In this document: positions 44,372-52,795 of the stretch, piece after piece
How positions within the stretch are numbered: the stretch's first letter is position 1
How the letters are laid out: every line of letters starts with the position of its first letter
Source of the DNA: Jiella flava
Lineage (GTDB): Bacteria; Pseudomonadota; Alphaproteobacteria; Rhizobiales; Rhizobiaceae
Direction: 5' to 3'
Length of the DNA: 64,000 nucleotides
Assembly (NCBI RefSeq): GCF_017349315.1
Contig: NZ_JAFMPP010000003.1
Span: 186,001-250,000 of the forward strand
Notes under the pieces: model-generated
What the model saw: the letters and a program-made list of their open reading frames with translations, nothing else
Told to the model about the DNA's origin: nothing
Database searches by the model: none
Program-made: the position numbers and the translations under genes

Positions 44372-45067
44372 ATGCTGACCGTTGCCAATGCCGACCTTTA
44401 CTACGGCGCCGCCCAGGCGCTCAGAAACGTCTCGCTGACGGCGAAGGCCGGCGAGATCACCTGCGTCCTCGGGCGCAACGGCGTCGGCAAGACCTCACTG
44501 CTGCGGGCGATCGTCGGCCAGCAGCCGATCCGTCGCGGCGAGATCGTTTTCGACGGCACATCGATGGGCCGCGAGGCGCCCTATGCGCGGGCCCGGCGAG
44601 GCATCGGCTTCGTGCCCCAGGGGCGCGAGATCTTTCCGCTGTTGACGGTGAGGGAAAATCTGCAGACCGGCTATGCGCCGCTGAAAGCTGCCGACCGCAC
44701 AATTCCGGACGACGTTTTCGAGCTGTTTCCGGTGTTGAAGGACATGCTCGGCCGGCGGGGCGGCGATCTCTCCGGCGGCCAGCAGCAGCAGCTCGCCATC
44801 GCCCGCGCCCTCGTCACCCGGCCAAAGCTGTTGGTGCTCGACGAGCCGACCGAAGGCATCCAGCCCTCGATCATCAAGGATATCGGCCGGGCGATCCGGT
44901 TCCTGAAGGACAATTCCGGCATCGCGATCCTGCTCGTCGAGCAATATCTCGACTTCTGCCGGGATCTCGCGGATCGGGTCTATGTGATGGATCGCGGCGA
45001 AATCGTCTTCGACGGGCCGGCCGAGGGGCTGGACGATCCCGCCGTGCGCAAGCATCTGACGGTTTGA
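44372..45067 (+). CDS. urtE: urea ABC transporter ATP-binding protein UrtE
   Basis: A 231-residue ATPase of normal length, starting MLTVANADLYYGAAQALR. Walker A LGRNGVGKTS, Q-loop VPQGREIFPLLTV, signature LSGGQQQQLAIARAL, Walker B LLVLDEPTEGIQPS and switch His are replaced by the usual UrtE form ILLVEQYLDFC. ATG 44372 has ggaggg upstream. It ends the urt operon, just before a GC-rich hairpin. Confidence 0.95.
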   Translation: MLTVANADLYYGAAQALRNVSLTAKAGEITCVLGRNGVGKTSLLRAIVGQQPIRRGEIVFDGTSMGREAPYARARRGIGFVPQGREIFPLLTVRENLQTGYAPLKAADRTIPDDVFELFPVLKDMLGRRGGDLSGGQQQQLAIARALVTRPKLLVLDEPTEGIQPSIIKDIGRAIRFLKDNSGIAILLVEQYLDFCRDLADRVYVMDRGEIVFDGPAEGLDDPAVRKHLTV

Positions 45068-45069
45068 GA

Positions 45070-45090
45070 CCCGCCGCCGGCGCCGGCGGG
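45070..45090. terminator. GC-rich hairpin between urtE and the convergent kinase gene
   Basis: A 7-bp perfect stem (CCCGCCG at 45070-45076 and CGGCGGG at 45084-45090) with a 7-base loop lies in the 28-bp gap between two convergent genes. No T run follows on either strand, so termination may need Rho; the call is moderate. Confidence 0.5.
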
Positions 45091-45095
45091 CGTCT

Positions 45096-46382
45096 TCAGG
45101 CGGCGCCGATCGCCTTCAGCGCCAGCCGCGCGGCGCCGACTGCGGCTTCCGTCGAAACGGCCGGGAGAAAGGGTACGCCGAGCGCCCGTTCGCGGATGCG
45201 CGTAAACCCCGGGTTCTTCGCCCCGCCGCCGACCGCCCGCACGCTGGCAAGCCTCGGCGCGCCGATCTCGGCGAGGCGGCGATAGCCGAGTGCCTCGACG
45301 CTGGCGATGCCCTCGAGCAGCCCTTGCAGAAAGCGCGCGTCCTCCTCGGGGCGTGGGGAGAGCCGCGGTTCAAGGTTCGGATCGGCGATCGGAAAGCGCT
45401 CGCCCGGGCGGTTGAGCGGATAATAGTCGAGGCCGGTGGGCGTTTCAGGCATCAATTGCGGAGTCAGCGCCGCGATCTGATCGGCATCGAAAAAGGCGGC
45501 GAGTACCGCGCCGCCGGCGTTCGATGCGCCGCCCGCCAGCCACATGTCGCCGATCCGGTGGCTGTAGATGCCGAATTGCGGGGCGTTGACCGGTCTGTCG
45601 GACAGAAGCTTCAGGACCAGGGTCGAGCCGAGGGCAGTCACCGCATCGCCGGGTCGATCGGCACCGGTGGCGAGAAACGAGGCGCAGCCATCGGTCGTCC
45701 CGCCGGCAAGGATCGCCCCCACCGGCAGGCCGAAGCGCTTCGCCGCCGCCGCGCCGAGCTGCGCCGCGGGCCGGCCCGGCAGCACCACCTTTGGCAGGCG
45801 GGCGACCTCCAGTCCGGCCGATGCGATCCAGTCCGGCCATTTTTCGTGGAGCGGGTCGTAGCCGGTCTTCAGCGCGTTGTTGGCGTCGGACATCGGCGCC
45901 GCGCCGGTGATCTGCGCGGCGATCCAGTCGGCCTGATGGGCGAGGCGGACGACGCCGTCCTGGCGCGACAGAAAGATCGCCCGCGCCAGCGCCGAACTGC
46001 TGCCCCGCGCGGGGCTCTCAGCGGGGGCTGCGGCGTTCACCGCCGCGATGATGGCCTCGTCCGGGCAGGGCTCGTCATAGAGCAGCGGCCGCGCGGCGGG
46101 GCGCCCGTCGGCGTGAAGGCCGAGCATGGTGCCTGAGGTGCCGTCGACGGCGAGGGCCTCGATCGAGGCGAGGGGCATGGCTGCGGCCAACCGGTCGAGG
46201 CAGGTCGAGACCGCTTGCCACCAGGACGTCGGATCAGCACGATCGGCCCCGCCCGGATAGCGTTCGGCAACGCTGTCGACGAGGGCGCCTTGCCGATCGA
46301 GCGCGGCGACACGCGCGCCGGAGGTGCCGACATCGATGCCGATCGCGATGGCCTCGCCGGCTTTGGTCTCAGCGCCGCTCAT
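45096..46382 (-). CDS. FGGY-family carbohydrate kinase (first of two)
   Basis: A 428-residue sugar or polyol kinase. FGGY motifs: N-terminal phosphate loop IGIDVGTSGARVAALD, then VDGTSGTMLGL, SDANNALKTGYDP, the second phosphate loop AGGTTDGCASFLATG, and AVGGGAKNPGFTRI near the C-terminus. It is the last gene of the SorC operon, coupled to the aldolase gene by an ATGA overlap. The substrate is unknown; it differs clearly from the second FGGY kinase at 50079. Confidence 0.85.
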   Translation of the reverse strand: MSGAETKAGEAIAIGIDVGTSGARVAALDRQGALVDSVAERYPGGADRADPTSWWQAVSTCLDRLAAAMPLASIEALAVDGTSGTMLGLHADGRPAARPLLYDEPCPDEAIIAAVNAAAPAESPARGSSSALARAIFLSRQDGVVRLAHQADWIAAQITGAAPMSDANNALKTGYDPLHEKWPDWIASAGLEVARLPKVVLPGRPAAQLGAAAAKRFGLPVGAILAGGTTDGCASFLATGADRPGDAVTALGSTLVLKLLSDRPVNAPQFGIYSHRIGDMWLAGGASNAGGAVLAAFFDADQIAALTPQLMPETPTGLDYYPLNRPGERFPIADPNLEPRLSPRPEEDARFLQGLLEGIASVEALGYRRLAEIGAPRLASVRAVGGGAKNPGFTRIRERALGVPFLPAVSTEAAVGAARLALKAIGAA

Positions 46383-47467
46383 GACGTCACCGATCCTCTC
46401 GCGGAGGGGGTGTCGAGGGTCTGGCGGTAGCTCTCGGCCTCCCAATGGGTGAGGGCGTAGATCTCCTCGCCGGTCAAAGGCTTGAGCGGCACATCGGCGG
46501 GGATGCGGGCGGCGACGTCGGTGAGGCAGCCGACCATTGCCTCGCCGCTCGCCGTCAGGGTCTTTCGCATAAGCACCCCTCGATCGCCGACGACAAGCAG
46601 CGGCGACAGATCGTCTTCGCTTGTCGCGGCAAGGAAGCGCTTCATCGCCGCCGGCTCGGCCGCGATCGCGCCGATCGTCTCGCCGAGAAAGATGACATGG
46701 TCGGGATAAAGCGGGCCGGCGAGGGCGACGCGTCGGGATGCCGCATCGCGGGCCAACTGATGGGCGCGGGCATCCGTCGGCAGGCGGTACGGCGTCGCCT
46801 CGGCCAGAGCCGCGAGCCCGGCAAGATCGGCCGGCGGGTTTTCGCTGCGCGGGGGCACGGCGAGGGCGCCGATCGCTTGGTCGAGCCACTCGGCGGCCTG
46901 CGCGACGCTATCGCCGGCAACGACAAGGCCATGATTTTGAAGGACGAGGATGTCGGTCTGCGGCGCTGCGACCGCCTGAATGGCCCGGGCGAGCGGCACG
47001 CCCGGCCGCCGGTAGGGCACGAAGGCAAAGCGGGCTTCGAGCCCGGCGGCGGCAAGCTTCTCTCGGATTGCCGCCTCGCCGTCGGCGCGCACCGCAAGGG
47101 CGATCGTCTCGACGCAGTGGATGTGCAGGGCCACCGCCTGCCCCATGGCCGCATGCACGGTGGTTTCGATCGACGGGCGGAGCGTCGTTTCCGCAAGGTC
47201 TGAGGCGATGAAGTCGGTGGCCTTTTCGGCGCGCGGGTCGCCGGCTTGAAGCGCCGTCAGCAGCGGATCGATCCACACCGGCACGAAGATGTCGCGTTCC
47301 TTCGCCTGGGCGAGCCAGGTGCCGGAGGCTTTCACCCACATCAGGCCGCCCGCTTTGACCGAGGTGTTGCCGCCGGCTGCCTGGGTCTTCAACCGGTCCC
47401 GGCCGAGCGCTGCGGACAGCGTCTTCAGCGTGGCGAGCTCGTCATCGAGGTTCAATGCGTCCATCAT
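46379..47467 (-). CDS. class II aldolase/adducin-family protein
   Basis: A 362-residue protein. The class II aldolase signature AAGGNTSVKAGGLMWVKASG is followed by the Zn-binding ALHIHCVE and LVLQNHGLVVAG, so the Zn site looks complete. Family members cleave or epimerise sugar phosphates such as L-fuculose-1-P or L-ribulose-5-P. Here it would act after a kinase and a dehydrogenase, giving DHAP and an aldehyde; this is a pathway inference. ATG 47467 has gaggaga upstream; the adjacent ATG 47464 is possible. It is coupled to the FGGY kinase by ATGA. Confidence 0.83.
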   Translation of the reverse strand: MMDALNLDDELATLKTLSAALGRDRLKTQAAGGNTSVKAGGLMWVKASGTWLAQAKERDIFVPVWIDPLLTALQAGDPRAEKATDFIASDLAETTLRPSIETTVHAAMGQAVALHIHCVETIALAVRADGEAAIREKLAAAGLEARFAFVPYRRPGVPLARAIQAVAAPQTDILVLQNHGLVVAGDSVAQAAEWLDQAIGALAVPPRSENPPADLAGLAALAEATPYRLPTDARAHQLARDAASRRVALAGPLYPDHVIFLGETIGAIAAEPAAMKRFLAATSEDDLSPLLVVGDRGVLMRKTLTASGEAMVGCLTDVAARIPADVPLKPLTGEEIYALTHWEAESYRQTLDTPSARGSVTS

Positions 47468-47504
47468 GGCGTCTCCTCTCGATCCTGTCTTCGAACCGCC
47501 GGCC

Positions 47505-49019
47505 TCATTCGGCAGCGAGCGCCCGGCGTTCCGCAAGATAGGCGGCGACAGCCGCCTTCTCGCTCGGGCCCAAGGTCAGGCCATGCTTGGTGCGGCGCTC
47601 CAGGATGTCCTCGGCGGTTTCGGCCCATTCCGTGCAGGTGAGGAAATCGATCTCACGGGCGTAGAGCAGGCCGCCGAAATGGAGGCCGAACTGATCAAGG
47701 CTCGTCGCCTCACCGATCAGCGTCTCGGCGCGGGTCCCGTAGAGCCGGGCGTAATGCTTTGCCAGCGGTCGCGGCAGGAACGGATGGCGGGCCCGCAGGC
47801 CGGCTTCGAAGCTCTCGAAATCGGCATTCGGCATATCGCCGCCTGGCAGCGGCGCATCGGCGGTCCAGTCGCCGCTCATCTGCGGAAAGAACGGCTGCAG
47901 CTTGGCAAGGCCGCGCTCGGCGAGTTCCCGGTAGGTGGTGATCTTGCCGCCGAAGACCGACAGCATCGGCAGGGCGCCGTCCACCGCGTCGACATCGAAG
48001 ACATAGTCGCGGGTGACCGCCGAGGGGGTGTCCGCGTCGTCTTCCAGCAGCGGCCGAACGCCGGAAAAGCTGGAGAGGACGTCGGCGCGCGACAGTTCGG
48101 CCTTCACATAGCGGTTCACCGCCGCCAGCAGGTAGTCGATCTCGCTCTCGTCGATCGTGACATCCGTGGCGTCGCCGTCATAGGCGATGTCGGTGGTGCC
48201 GATCAGCGCCTTGTCGCTCTGATAGGGATTGACAAAGATCACCCGCTTGTCGGTGTTCTGGAACAGATAGGCCTGACGGCCGTCCCAGAATTTCGGCGTG
48301 ACGATGTGGCTGCCTTTGACCAGCCGCACCTTGCGGGCGGAATTGCCCCGGGTGACGTTGGCGATCACTTGGTCGACCCACGGGCCGGCGGCGTTGACGA
48401 TGCCCTTTGCCGAAACGGTGAGCGTTTCGCCGTTGCCGCGCTTCAGCTCGATCCGCCACAGCCCGTCCTCGCGCCGGGCGGCAACGGCGCGGGTGCGCGG
48501 CAGGATGGTCGCGCCGCGGGCCTTGGCGTCGAGCGCGTTGAGGACGACGAGGCGGGCGTCGTCGACCCAGCAGTCGGAATATTCAAACCCCTTGGTGAAA
48601 CGGTCCTTAATCGCGGCGCCTTCCGGTGCGGTGCGCAGATCCAGGCTGCGGGTCGGCGGCAGCCGTTTGCGCCCGCCGAGATGATCGTAGAGGAACAGCC
48701 CGAGCCGAACCAGCCAAGCCGGCCGCTGCTCCGGCGAATGGGGCAGGACGAAGCGCATCGGCCAGATGATGTGCGGCGCCGCCTTCAGCAGCACCTCGCG
48801 CTCGGACAGGGCTTCGCGCACCAGGCGGAACTCGTAATATTCGAGATAGCGCAGGCCGCCATGGACGAGCTTGCCGGAGCGCGAACTCGTCCCCTCGGCG
48901 AGATCGTCCTTTTCCGCCAGCATAACGGAAAGCCCGCGCCCGGCCGCATCTCGGGCGATGCCGGCTCCGTTGACGCCGCCGCCGATCACCAGAAGGTCGA
49001 CCGTTCCGAGATCTTGCAT
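47505..49019 (-). CDS. GlpD-like FAD-dependent (polyol-phosphate) dehydrogenase
   Basis: A 504-residue flavoprotein of the glycerol-3-phosphate dehydrogenase family. The FAD motif VDLLVIGGGVNGAGIARDAAGRG starts the protein; SSRSGKLVHGGLRYLEYYEF, NAAGPWVDQV and TYRELAERGL follow, all typical of GlpD and EryB. In glycerol catabolism it oxidises glycerol-3-phosphate to DHAP; in erythritol catabolism relatives oxidise erythritol-4-phosphate. Which polyol-phosphate is used here is unknown. ATG 49019 has aaggga upstream. It sits 37 bp upstream of the aldolase gene. Confidence 0.85.
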   Translation of the reverse strand: MQDLGTVDLLVIGGGVNGAGIARDAAGRGLSVMLAEKDDLAEGTSSRSGKLVHGGLRYLEYYEFRLVREALSEREVLLKAAPHIIWPMRFVLPHSPEQRPAWLVRLGLFLYDHLGGRKRLPPTRSLDLRTAPEGAAIKDRFTKGFEYSDCWVDDARLVVLNALDAKARGATILPRTRAVAARREDGLWRIELKRGNGETLTVSAKGIVNAAGPWVDQVIANVTRGNSARKVRLVKGSHIVTPKFWDGRQAYLFQNTDKRVIFVNPYQSDKALIGTTDIAYDGDATDVTIDESEIDYLLAAVNRYVKAELSRADVLSSFSGVRPLLEDDADTPSAVTRDYVFDVDAVDGALPMLSVFGGKITTYRELAERGLAKLQPFFPQMSGDWTADAPLPGGDMPNADFESFEAGLRARHPFLPRPLAKHYARLYGTRAETLIGEATSLDQFGLHFGGLLYAREIDFLTCTEWAETAEDILERRTKHGLTLGPSEKAAVAAYLAERRALAAE

Positions 49020-49044
49020 GGCATTTCCCTTAAGCGCGGCGGGA

Positions 49045-50082
49045 TCAACAGGGATTGACCGGCGGCTCGCCGGCGAGAAACCGCCTGACCTCTTCGGCCG
49101 CCTTTTCGGCCGCATAGGAGACCGTCTTGACGGATGCGCCGGCGATATGCGGCGTCAGCGTGACATTCGGCAAGGCCAGCAGCGGCCAGTCCGCCGGCAC
49201 CGGCTCGACCGCGAAGGTCTCTAGCATCGCCCCTCGCAGATGGCCGGCCTGAAGGGTGGCGGTCAAGGCGTCGTAGTCGACCAGCGGGCCGCGCGCGGTG
49301 TTGATGAAGGTCGCATCCGGCTTCATCCGGGCGAAGGCATCCGCGTTCATGATGGCGGTCGTCTCCTCGCTCACCCGGCAATGCAGCGTGACGACGTCGG
49401 AGCGGGTGAGGAGATCGTCGAAGCCGACATGCTCGACGCTGGCGTCGCGATCCTCGCGCGAGAGCTGGACATAGGGGTCGGCGACCAGCACCTGGCAGCC
49501 GAAGGCGCGCAGGAGCTTGACGACGCGGGTGCCGATCGCGCCATAGCCGACGACGCCGACGGTCATCTCCGACAACTCGCGGCCGGTGCGGTCGGCGCGG
49601 TAGAGATCGCCGCGCCAGTCTTTCTGGCGGAGGGCGTCATGACCGCGGGTGATGTTGCGGGTCTCGGCGATGATCGCGCCGAGGGTGAATTCGGCGACGG
49701 CGGAGGCGTTGCGGCCGGGCGTATTGACGACGCGCACGCCGGCCTCGCGGGCCGCCGCCATGTCGACATTTACCGGCCCGCCGCGTGAGACGGCGACGAA
49801 TTTCAGCTTCGGCAGCTTCTCGAGCATCTGCCGCGACAGCGGCGCCAGATGGGTGACCAGCATTTCGGCCTCGCCGATCATGGCGATCGTTGCCTCGGCC
49901 GAGCCCTGATATTCCTTCAGTCCGTCCATGCCGGCGACGGCATAGCCGTGCTCCATCGGCTCGTCGGGCCAGGGCAACGTGTGAAGCGTCATCTCGGGCC
50001 GCGCCGGGCAGGCGGCTTCGATCGCCGAACGGAACATCTCCGGCAGCATGAAATGGTCGCCGATGATCGACAGGCGGGTCAT
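49045..50082 (-). CDS. D-isomer-specific 2-hydroxyacid dehydrogenase (phosphoglycerate dehydrogenase-like)
   Basis: A 345-residue NAD-dependent dehydrogenase. The NAD loop VGVVGYGAIGTRVVKLLRAF, the catalytic Arg in ISRGGPVNVD or NTARGPLVD, the Glu in ETFAVEP and the His in LTPHIAGAS are all present. The substrate is probably a 2-hydroxyacid derived from the polyol route. It overlaps the FGGY kinase stop by four bases and lies 25 bp upstream of the GlpD-like gene. Confidence 0.88.
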   Translation of the reverse strand: MTRLSIIGDHFMLPEMFRSAIEAACPARPEMTLHTLPWPDEPMEHGYAVAGMDGLKEYQGSAEATIAMIGEAEMLVTHLAPLSRQMLEKLPKLKFVAVSRGGPVNVDMAAAREAGVRVVNTPGRNASAVAEFTLGAIIAETRNITRGHDALRQKDWRGDLYRADRTGRELSEMTVGVVGYGAIGTRVVKLLRAFGCQVLVADPYVQLSREDRDASVEHVGFDDLLTRSDVVTLHCRVSEETTAIMNADAFARMKPDATFINTARGPLVDYDALTATLQAGHLRGAMLETFAVEPVPADWPLLALPNVTLTPHIAGASVKTVSYAAEKAAEEVRRFLAGEPPVNPC

Positions 50083-51647
50083 GGGTGCAATCCGCGTTTG
50101 ATTGTGGCGAGCCGCGCCCAGGCGGGGCGCAGCGCGCGGGACAGGTCGCGATAAAGCGCGAAGGCTTCGGCATAAGGCAGGGCGAGCGTCGCGTCAGGGC
50201 TCGTTGGCTGGGAGAGGCGCGGCGTCACCCAGCTGTTGGCCGCCGCTCCGATATCGGCAAAATGGCCTTGCTGGACAAGCGCGATCATCGCCGCGCCGGC
50301 GGCGCCCGCCTCGGCTATGTCGGTGGTGCGCACGGGGGTGCCGAGAATGCTGGCGAGAATTTTGCGCATCGCCTTGGAGCGCGCCGCGCCGCCCGTCAGC
50401 CGCACCTCGGCGGGGATCGCGCCGGTCGCCTCGAAACAGTCGCGGGCGGCAAAGCCGAGGCCCTCGAAGACGCTGCGCATCAGCGCGTCGAACCCCGTGC
50501 CGGCGACGAGGCCGGTGAAATTGGCCCGGGCCAGCGGATCCATGAACGGCCCGCGCTCGCCGGCCTCGGAGATATAGGGATGATAGATCGCGGCGAGCGG
50601 CGGGGCGCCGAGCACCTTGGTGTCGAGGCGGGCGACGAGATCGGCGCGGCTGCGATCGACGCCGCCCTCGCGCAGGATGCCGTCGGCGAGATCGAGCAGG
50701 AAGTCGATATTCAGCGTCGCCGCCATGTTCGACTGGATCTGCGCCACCGCGCGGTCGCTCGGCAGGACCATCACATAGCCGCTGCCGTCGGCGTTCAGAT
50801 GGGCGTCTTCGAAGTTCCGTACATAGCGCATATGCATGCCGGTCGAGCCGAGGATCGAGCAGCCGGTGTCGCCGGCCCGTGAGATCAGCCCGCCGCCGAC
50901 GGCGGTGCAGACGACGTCGACATAGCCCAGCACGATCGGGGTGCCGGCGAGAAGTCCCGTCGCCCGTGCGGCCTCGGGGCTGAGCGGATGGCTCTCCTTG
51001 CGCCCGTCGACGATCGGCGGCAAGAGGTGGCGATAGGCTGAAAGCCCCAGGCCGTCGATGACGCTGTCGGAATAGTCGCGGGTGCGAAAATCGCCGAAGG
51101 TGAAGGTCGCTTCGCTCGGATCGACGGCGCGGATCCCGGTCAGCTTGAAATAAAGCCAGTCCTTGCAGTGAAAGGCGCTTGTCGCCTGGGCCAGCCAGTC
51201 CGGCGTGCTGCGCTTCATATGCAGAAGCTGGGTGCTTTGCTGGCAGGGGTTGATGCCGGTGCCGGTGGTCTCGAACTGGCGGCGATAGTCGGGGCCGTTG
51301 AGGCATTCGGTGGCGATGTCGCCGGCCCGCGCGTCGAGCCAGAGCCAGGCCGGCGCCACCGGTTCGCCGGCGGCATCAACAAGCCAGGTGCCGTCGCCCT
51401 GGCCGGTGACGGCGATGGCGGCAACGCTGGATGCGCCGCCGGGCAGCTTAGCAACGAGCGCCTTCAGGGTTTCGACCGTGTCGGTGAAGGTGCGGGCCAT
51501 GTCCTGCACCACGCCGCCATTCGGCAGATGGTCGTAATGGTTCGGCCGCGCGGCCTCGGCGATTTGCCGGCCGTGGAGGTCGAAGGCGACCGACTTGATC
51601 ACCGAGGTGCCGGCGTCGATGCCGATGAGGATCGTCGGGGCGGCCAT
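50079..51647 (-). CDS. FGGY-family kinase (second of two; xylulokinase/erythritol-kinase-like)
   Basis: A 522-residue kinase. Phosphate loop ILIGIDAGTSVIKSVAFDL, then AVTGQGDGTWLVD, LWLDARAGD and CKDWLYFKLTG, with GSTGMHMRY and RLTGGAARSKAMRKI in the C-terminal half. The N-terminal features and CKDWLYF-x-LTG plus TFGDFRTRDYS resemble erythritol kinase EryA of Brucella and rhizobia. With a GlpD-like dehydrogenase and a SorC regulator next to it, an ery-like polyol substrate is plausible, but no EryC or tpiB-type gene is present. It overlaps the ATPase stop by one base. Confidence 0.83.
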   Translation of the reverse strand: MAAPTILIGIDAGTSVIKSVAFDLHGRQIAEAARPNHYDHLPNGGVVQDMARTFTDTVETLKALVAKLPGGASSVAAIAVTGQGDGTWLVDAAGEPVAPAWLWLDARAGDIATECLNGPDYRRQFETTGTGINPCQQSTQLLHMKRSTPDWLAQATSAFHCKDWLYFKLTGIRAVDPSEATFTFGDFRTRDYSDSVIDGLGLSAYRHLLPPIVDGRKESHPLSPEAARATGLLAGTPIVLGYVDVVCTAVGGGLISRAGDTGCSILGSTGMHMRYVRNFEDAHLNADGSGYVMVLPSDRAVAQIQSNMAATLNIDFLLDLADGILREGGVDRSRADLVARLDTKVLGAPPLAAIYHPYISEAGERGPFMDPLARANFTGLVAGTGFDALMRSVFEGLGFAARDCFEATGAIPAEVRLTGGAARSKAMRKILASILGTPVRTTDIAEAGAAGAAMIALVQQGHFADIGAAANSWVTPRLSQPTSPDATLALPYAEAFALYRDLSRALRPAWARLATIKRGLHP

Positions 51648-52795
51648 CAGTGTGCTCCACCGCTTGCGAGACTGCGGCCATGGGCGAGCGCGGTGCCGTC
51701 TTCGGCAAAGAGATGCAGCTTGTCGGCCGGGACGTCGACGGCGAGCGCCTCGCCGGCCCTGGCGGCGAAGCGGTTGTCGAGGGTGGCGACGATGACGCCG
51801 TCGCCAAAGGCCGATTCCAGATGGGTCTGGTCGCCGATCCACTGGTTGGAGACGACCTTTGCCGTGGCGCCCCGCGCGCCATTCAACGGCGAGACGGCGA
51901 CATCGGCCGGCCGCACGCCGACAACGAGGGCGTTCCGCCGTTCGAGCAGCGACACCACTGCATCGTCGATCGTTCCCGGCTCGTAGCCGAAGAGCTCCTC
52001 GCCCCTGGCTCGCAACGAAATGCGGCCGTTAAAGATCTGCGGCTCGACCCGGTAGACATTCATCGGTGGTTCGCCGATGAAGGTGCCGACGAAAAGATTA
52101 GCCGGCTTTTCTTTCAGGTCGGCGGGTGAGGCGAATTGCTGCAACACGCCGCCCTCCATCACCGCGATCCGGTCGGCGAGCGCATTGGCTTCGGTCTGAT
52201 CGTGGGTGACTAGGATGGCGGTGAGGCCATGCTCGCGCAGATAGCGCTTCAGCCGGCCGCGCAGCACCGCCCGCAGCTGCGGTTCGAGCTGGCCCATCGG
52301 CTCGTCGAGAAGATAGATGTCGGCCTTGCGAACCAGCGCCCGGCCGAGGCTTGCGCGCTGCTGCTGGCCGGCCGAGACCGTGGACGGATAGCGGTCGAGA
52401 TGTCTGGTCAGCTCCAACAGGCCGGCGATCTCTTCGACCCGGCGGTTGGTCTCGGCGCTGCCGAGCTTTTCCGATTTCAGCGCGAAGGCGATGTTCTGGC
52501 GCAGCGTCAGCGGCGGGTAGAGCGAATAGCCCTCAAAGGCCATGGCGACGCCGCGCTTGGCCGGCGGCAGCTTGTGGATCTCGCGGCCGCCGATGGAAAT
52601 TGCACCCTTGCTGACCTCCTCGAAGCCGGCGATCATCCGCAATGTCGAGGTCTTGCCGCAGCCGGACGAGCCGAGCAGCGCGACGATCTCGCCGGGTTCG
52701 ATATGGATGGTGAAATCGCGCACCGCGTAGATCGGGTTCTTGGCCTTGGCGGCATAGATCTTGTTGACGCTGTCGAGACGGACGGACGCGGTCAT
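51647..52795 (-). CDS. MalK-like ABC ATPase 1 of the polyol transporter, with degenerate signature and Q-loop
   Basis: A 382-residue ATPase with an OB-type C-terminal domain. Walker A LGSSGCGKTS (residues 42-49), Walker B LLDEP with catalytic Glu E165, and switch His H198 (VTHDQ) are intact. Two sites deviate from MalK: the Q-loop Gln is Glu E88 (AFEGYSLYP) and the signature is VSAGQ (140-144) instead of LSGGQ; the D-loop reads GQLE. So it has a good Walker B and His but a weak signature. Its partner at 52792 has the opposite defects. It is coupled to that gene by ATGA. Confidence 0.9.
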   Translation of the reverse strand: MTASVRLDSVNKIYAAKAKNPIYAVRDFTIHIEPGEIVALLGSSGCGKTSTLRMIAGFEEVSKGAISIGGREIHKLPPAKRGVAMAFEGYSLYPPLTLRQNIAFALKSEKLGSAETNRRVEEIAGLLELTRHLDRYPSTVSAGQQQRASLGRALVRKADIYLLDEPMGQLEPQLRAVLRGRLKRYLREHGLTAILVTHDQTEANALADRIAVMEGGVLQQFASPADLKEKPANLFVGTFIGEPPMNVYRVEPQIFNGRISLRARGEELFGYEPGTIDDAVVSLLERRNALVVGVRPADVAVSPLNGARGATAKVVSNQWIGDQTHLESAFGDGVIVATLDNRFAARAGEALAVDVPADKLHLFAEDGTALAHGRSLASGGAH